This document shows positions 4,568-6,991 of a stretch of 6,991 nt of DNA, piece by piece. Every line of letters starts with the position of its first letter. Position 1 is the stretch's first letter. The DNA lies in NCBI GenBank assembly GCA_035554635.1, contig DATMIB010000207.1, positions 1 through 6,991 on the forward strand, in the 5' to 3' direction. The notes beneath the pieces were generated by a model, which ran no database searches, had not been told where the DNA came from, and worked only from the letters and a program-made list of their open reading frames with translations. This stretch comes from RPQJ01 sp035554635. Its GTDB lineage: Bacteria; Pseudomonadota; Gammaproteobacteria; Steroidobacterales; Steroidobacteraceae. The translations under genes and the position numbers were made by a program.

Positions 4568-6991
4568 TCAAAGCACGCCGACGACGTTGAAGAACGCCCC
4601 CTGGTGGTCGTAGCTCAAGTCGGTCAGGTCGTCCGAGAAGTCGGTGAAGTTGTAACCGATCCCGAGCTTCAGGTTCTCGCCCATGGCGCGGTAGACCCCC
4701 ACGAGGGCGCCGCTGCGCCGTTGCTCGACGTCGGGCAGAGCCAGCACGCGCGCCTCGGTCACGGCTTCCCAGTCGGCGAGGAACCGCCAGTCGGCACGCA
4801 GGACGACCAGGTGCGCCGAGTTGTCGAAGAACTGCGGGTCCTCGCGGTCGAGGCTCACCTGGCCGAGACGCCAGGCGTACTTGCCGCCGAGCGTCCAGTC
4901 CGGGCTGAGTTCGTAGGTCAGGTCGAGCGCGACGATGTGGCTCTTCTGCACGAACTCGGTGGATTCGTTCGCCTGCAGCACCTGGTCGGTCGTCGGCACG
5001 TTGTGGAAGTACGTGTACTTGGCGAGCGCGTTCAGGCGGTCGTTGTCGATGGGCCGGTACGCATAGCCGACCACGGCTTCCGTGTAGCCGCCATCGTAGA
5101 AGTTGCCCTCGGAGCTCTCGCTGGTCGAGTGGTTGAACTTGCCGACGATGCGCCAGTCCGCGTTCAGCTGGTACTTGAAGGTGTTGCGGAACAGCCAGGT
5201 CGTGCGCTCGGTGAGCGTGGCATCGGCCTGCTCCGTGTCGTCGAGGCGATACTCGATCGCGCTCGACAGCTGCGCCTTCTCGAAGCCGTAGCCGACCCGC
5301 ACGCCGCCGGCCTTGCGGTCGGTCTCGGCGCCGGTGAGCGCGTCCGTCAACGTGCCCACGTCCGCGTTGGCACTCAACGTCCAGCGTTCGCTGGCGGTGA
5401 GGTTGATGCCGGTGGCGTGCGTGAGCCCCGTCAACGATTCGGTGTCCTGGTAGCGCTCCTCGACGTACACGCTCGCGCTGTCCGAGTAGCGCATCTTGAC
5501 GCCCGAGACGAGGTTGCCCCGCCGCGCCTGCAGGCCATTGTCGGTCCGTTCGTTTTCGAGCGCGTAGTTCAGGTACAGGTTGGTGCGTTCGGAATAGAGG
5601 AAGTTGCTGCCGATCCGCGCGCCGGGCCCGAGGTCGCCCGAGGAAACCTCGGCGTCGAGCTTGAAGCGCTCGGTGATCCGATAGCTGCCGCCGGCGCCGA
5701 CGCGGCCGTTGTCCTCTCGCTCGCCGCTCGAGGCGAGCGTCTCCTGCACGAATCCGTAGGCGCGCCAGGCCGCCTGCGGGTCGTAGGTGACCTGCACGAC
5801 CGCATCGGTGCGCTCGCCTTCCTCCTGCGTCAGCGGCACGACGGCGGAGCGGTCCTTGCGCAGGTCGTTGCGCAGCCCGGTGCTCACGCTCCACAGCTCG
5901 GTGACCTGGTAGCCGACGTCGAGCTCGAGCGCCGACGATTCGACGCCGTGATCCTGGCTCATGCGATCGCCCTTCGCCGTCACGTCGACGCGGTCGGTCA
6001 ACGGCAGGGTCAGGCGCCCGCCGAAGAAGCTCGTGTCCTTGAGCGTGGTCTGGCCCGGCGCCGAGTACCCCGCCTCGAGGTTCTGCACGTACAGGCTCAG
6101 CTGCTCGCGCCGCCCTTCGAGGAAGTCGCCGAGGCCGACGCTCAGGTCGGCGCGGTAGGCGCCGGCGTCGGCATCGACGAACGACGCCGCGTCGTCGCCG
6201 GTAAAGCCGAAGCCGCCGTCGCCCGACTGCAGTGTTCCCGACACCAGCCCCTGGCTGCGACCGGCCTGCACCTTCACCCAGGACTCGGAACTCAGCCGCA
6301 GCGTCAGGTCGGCCGCGTTGAGGCTGTTGTCGGTGTCGCCTTCCTCGTTCGAGGCGGCCGTCATGCCGAGCTTGACGTGGTCGTTGAGCCAGTACTGCCC
6401 CTGCCCGCCGACCGCGACCGCGTCGATCTCGTCGAAGCCCGGCGTGTACTCGTAACGGACCACGAGGTAGGCCTCGTCGCCGCTCACGCCGCTCGTACGC
6501 ACCAGCAGGCTGTCGCCGGCGGTCGACGACAACGGCTCGGTGAGCAGCAGGCGGCCCTGCAGGTAGTCGACATCGTAGTCCATGCCCGGACGCAGGTTGA
6601 CGACGCCGTGCACGATGCCGGACACCTTGTCGCGCACTTCGATGCGCACGCGCTCCGAGCCGCCGAGCACGTCCTGGTGGTGCAGGTAATACAGCGAGCC
6701 GCCGGTGCCGCGGAACTCCTCGTAACTCGCGAGCGTGCCCGGTTCCGCCGCGAAGCCGTCGAGCGAGAGCCTTCGTTCGCCGAACGTCGTGGTGTCCTCG
6801 GAGACGTAGTGCGCGTTCGCGCCGTACAGCCCGCGGTCGACGTGCGCGAGGTCGTTGCCGACGTAGCCGACCTTGAAATTGCCCCACAGGCCGTAGTTCT
6901 GGCCGTTGCTCGCCTTGACGTAGAACTTGCCGAGGGTCGGCGCCATTTCCTCGACCACGCCGTCGTCGCCGAACGTCGGGTAGTGGTTGTC
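4568..6991 (-). CDS. Large outer-membrane beta-barrel protein, C-terminal 807 residues (5' end outside window)
   Basis: The frame is open to the last base, where it reads DNHYPTFGDDG before VVEEMAPTLGKFYVK, so the gene starts upstream of the window. Visible residues 1 to about 190 form a beta-rich conserved part (LGKFYVKASNGQNYGLWGNF, then DRGLYGA, then LRPGMDYDVDYLQGRLLLTEPL). From about 190 to the end, short alternating polar/hydrophobic strands are joined by turns of the type [LIV]-[STN]-x-[DER]-[WFV]-x-[LV] (for example ITERFKL, TASERWTL, LNADWRI, LSPDWTL) and longer acidic/Ser-rich loops, as in an outer-membrane barrel. The protein has no cysteine, is rich in Tyr and Trp at strand ends, and finishes with a barrel-like strand (GAFFNVVGVL), though the last residue is Leu rather than Phe. 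It resembles the C-terminal barrels of large DUF11/OmpA-annotated surface proteins. That family link is from memory. No TonB plug is visible, and ligand and function are unknown. Confidence 0.8.
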   Translation of the reverse strand, partial: DNHYPTFGDDGVVEEMAPTLGKFYVKASNGQNYGLWGNFKVGYVGNDLAHVDRGLYGANAHYVSEDTTTFGERRLSLDGFAAEPGTLASYEEFRGTGGSLYYLHHQDVLGGSERVRIEVRDKVSGIVHGVVNLRPGMDYDVDYLQGRLLLTEPLSSTAGDSLLVRTSGVSGDEAYLVVRYEYTPGFDEIDAVAVGGQGQYWLNDHVKLGMTAASNEEGDTDNSLNAADLTLRLSSESWVKVQAGRSQGLVSGTLQSGDGGFGFTGDDAASFVDADAGAYRADLSVGLGDFLEGRREQLSLYVQNLEAGYSAPGQTTLKDTSFFGGRLTLPLTDRVDVTAKGDRMSQDHGVESSALELDVGYQVTELWSVSTGLRNDLRKDRSAVVPLTQEEGERTDAVVQVTYDPQAAWRAYGFVQETLASSGEREDNGRVGAGGSYRITERFKLDAEVSSGDLGPGARIGSNFLYSERTNLYLNYALENERTDNGLQARRGNLVSGVKMRYSDSASVYVEERYQDTESLTGLTHATGINLTASERWTLSANADVGTLTDALTGAETDRKAGGVRVGYGFEKAQLSSAIEYRLDDTEQADATLTERTTWLFRNTFKYQLNADWRIVGKFNHSTSESSEGNFYDGGYTEAVVGYAYRPIDNDRLNALAKYTYFHNVPTTDQVLQANESTEFVQKSHIVALDLTYELSPDWTLGGKYAWRLGQVSLDREDPQFFDNSAHLVVLRADWRFLADWEAVTEARVLALPDVEQRRSGALVGVYRAMGENLKLGIGYNFTDFSDDLTDLSYDHQGAFFNVVGVL

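Noticed and set aside
673..4590. A very long open frame (1305 codons) on the plus strand, antisense to cysH, cysI and cysJ
   Set aside because: It is codon-aligned with cysI and cysJ on the other strand. Its stops would need TTA, CTA or TCA codons in those genes, which high-GC genes rarely use. Its translation is Arg/Ala/Val/Glu-rich with no recognisable domain, while the minus strand encodes clear CysI and CysJ.
4521..6887. Open frame of 788 codons on the minus strand in another frame of the outer-membrane protein gene
   Set aside because: The translation is Arg/Ala-dominated low-complexity sequence with no domain, typical of an out-of-frame reading of GC-rich coding DNA. The barrel frame has convincing strand and turn structure.
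4568..6991. TonB-dependent receptor as the identity of the barrel protein
   Set aside because: No TonB box or plug domain is visible in the 807 residues present, and the apparent strand number exceeds 22. The missing N-terminus leaves the option open but unsupported.
1..6991. Possible CRISPR array, tRNA/rRNA, insertion sequence, attachment site or defence system
   Set aside because: Reading both strands showed no direct-repeat array, cloverleaf, transposase or terminal inverted repeats. Nearly all the window is accounted for by five metabolic or envelope coding regions.

Overview
The window looks like high-GC chromosomal DNA from a Gram-negative bacterium. A gammaproteobacterium is most likely, perhaps near the Lysobacterales (Xanthomonadales). 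Three things point there: a PAPS-type sulfate-assimilation operon whose proteins closely resemble enterobacterial CysJ, CysI and CysH, a siroheme synthase start right behind it, and a neighbouring outer-membrane beta-barrel protein. The taxonomic call is inference; there is no rRNA or marker gene here. All recognised genes are on the minus strand, so transcription runs from high to low coordinates.

Layout in the direction of transcription. (1) 6991-4568: the C-terminal 807 codons of a large, cysteine-free outer-membrane beta-barrel protein whose 5' end is outside the window. A perfect 10-bp GC hairpin (4536-4561) follows its stop. (2) 4435-4567: the only real intergenic region (133 bp). Besides that hairpin it holds a GTTAT-N6-ATAAC inverted repeat that fits a LysR-type (possibly CysB) operator, a weak -10-like element, a second hairpin and a good cysJ ribosome-binding site. 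(3) 4434-2599 cysJ, 2583-919 cysI, 899-168 cysH and 159-1 cysG (5' fragment). The gaps between these four genes are 15, 19 and 8 bp, so they almost certainly form one operon.

Together the operon covers the reductive end of assimilatory sulfate reduction. CysH reduces PAPS to sulfite. The CysJ flavoprotein and CysI siroheme/4Fe-4S hemoprotein reduce sulfite to sulfide with NADPH. CysG makes the siroheme that CysI needs. The genes that make PAPS (cysDNC) and incorporate sulfide (cysK/M) are not in the window. CysH has no Fe-S cluster cysteines, so PAPS rather than APS is the expected substrate.

The sulfur operon is ordinary in content. The parts that deserve a second look are the candidate regulatory architecture upstream of cysJ, the very large predicted barrel of the outer-membrane protein, and the shortened C-terminus of CysI. 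I found no CRISPR array, tRNA, rRNA, insertion sequence or evidence of an undescribed defence or mobile system.
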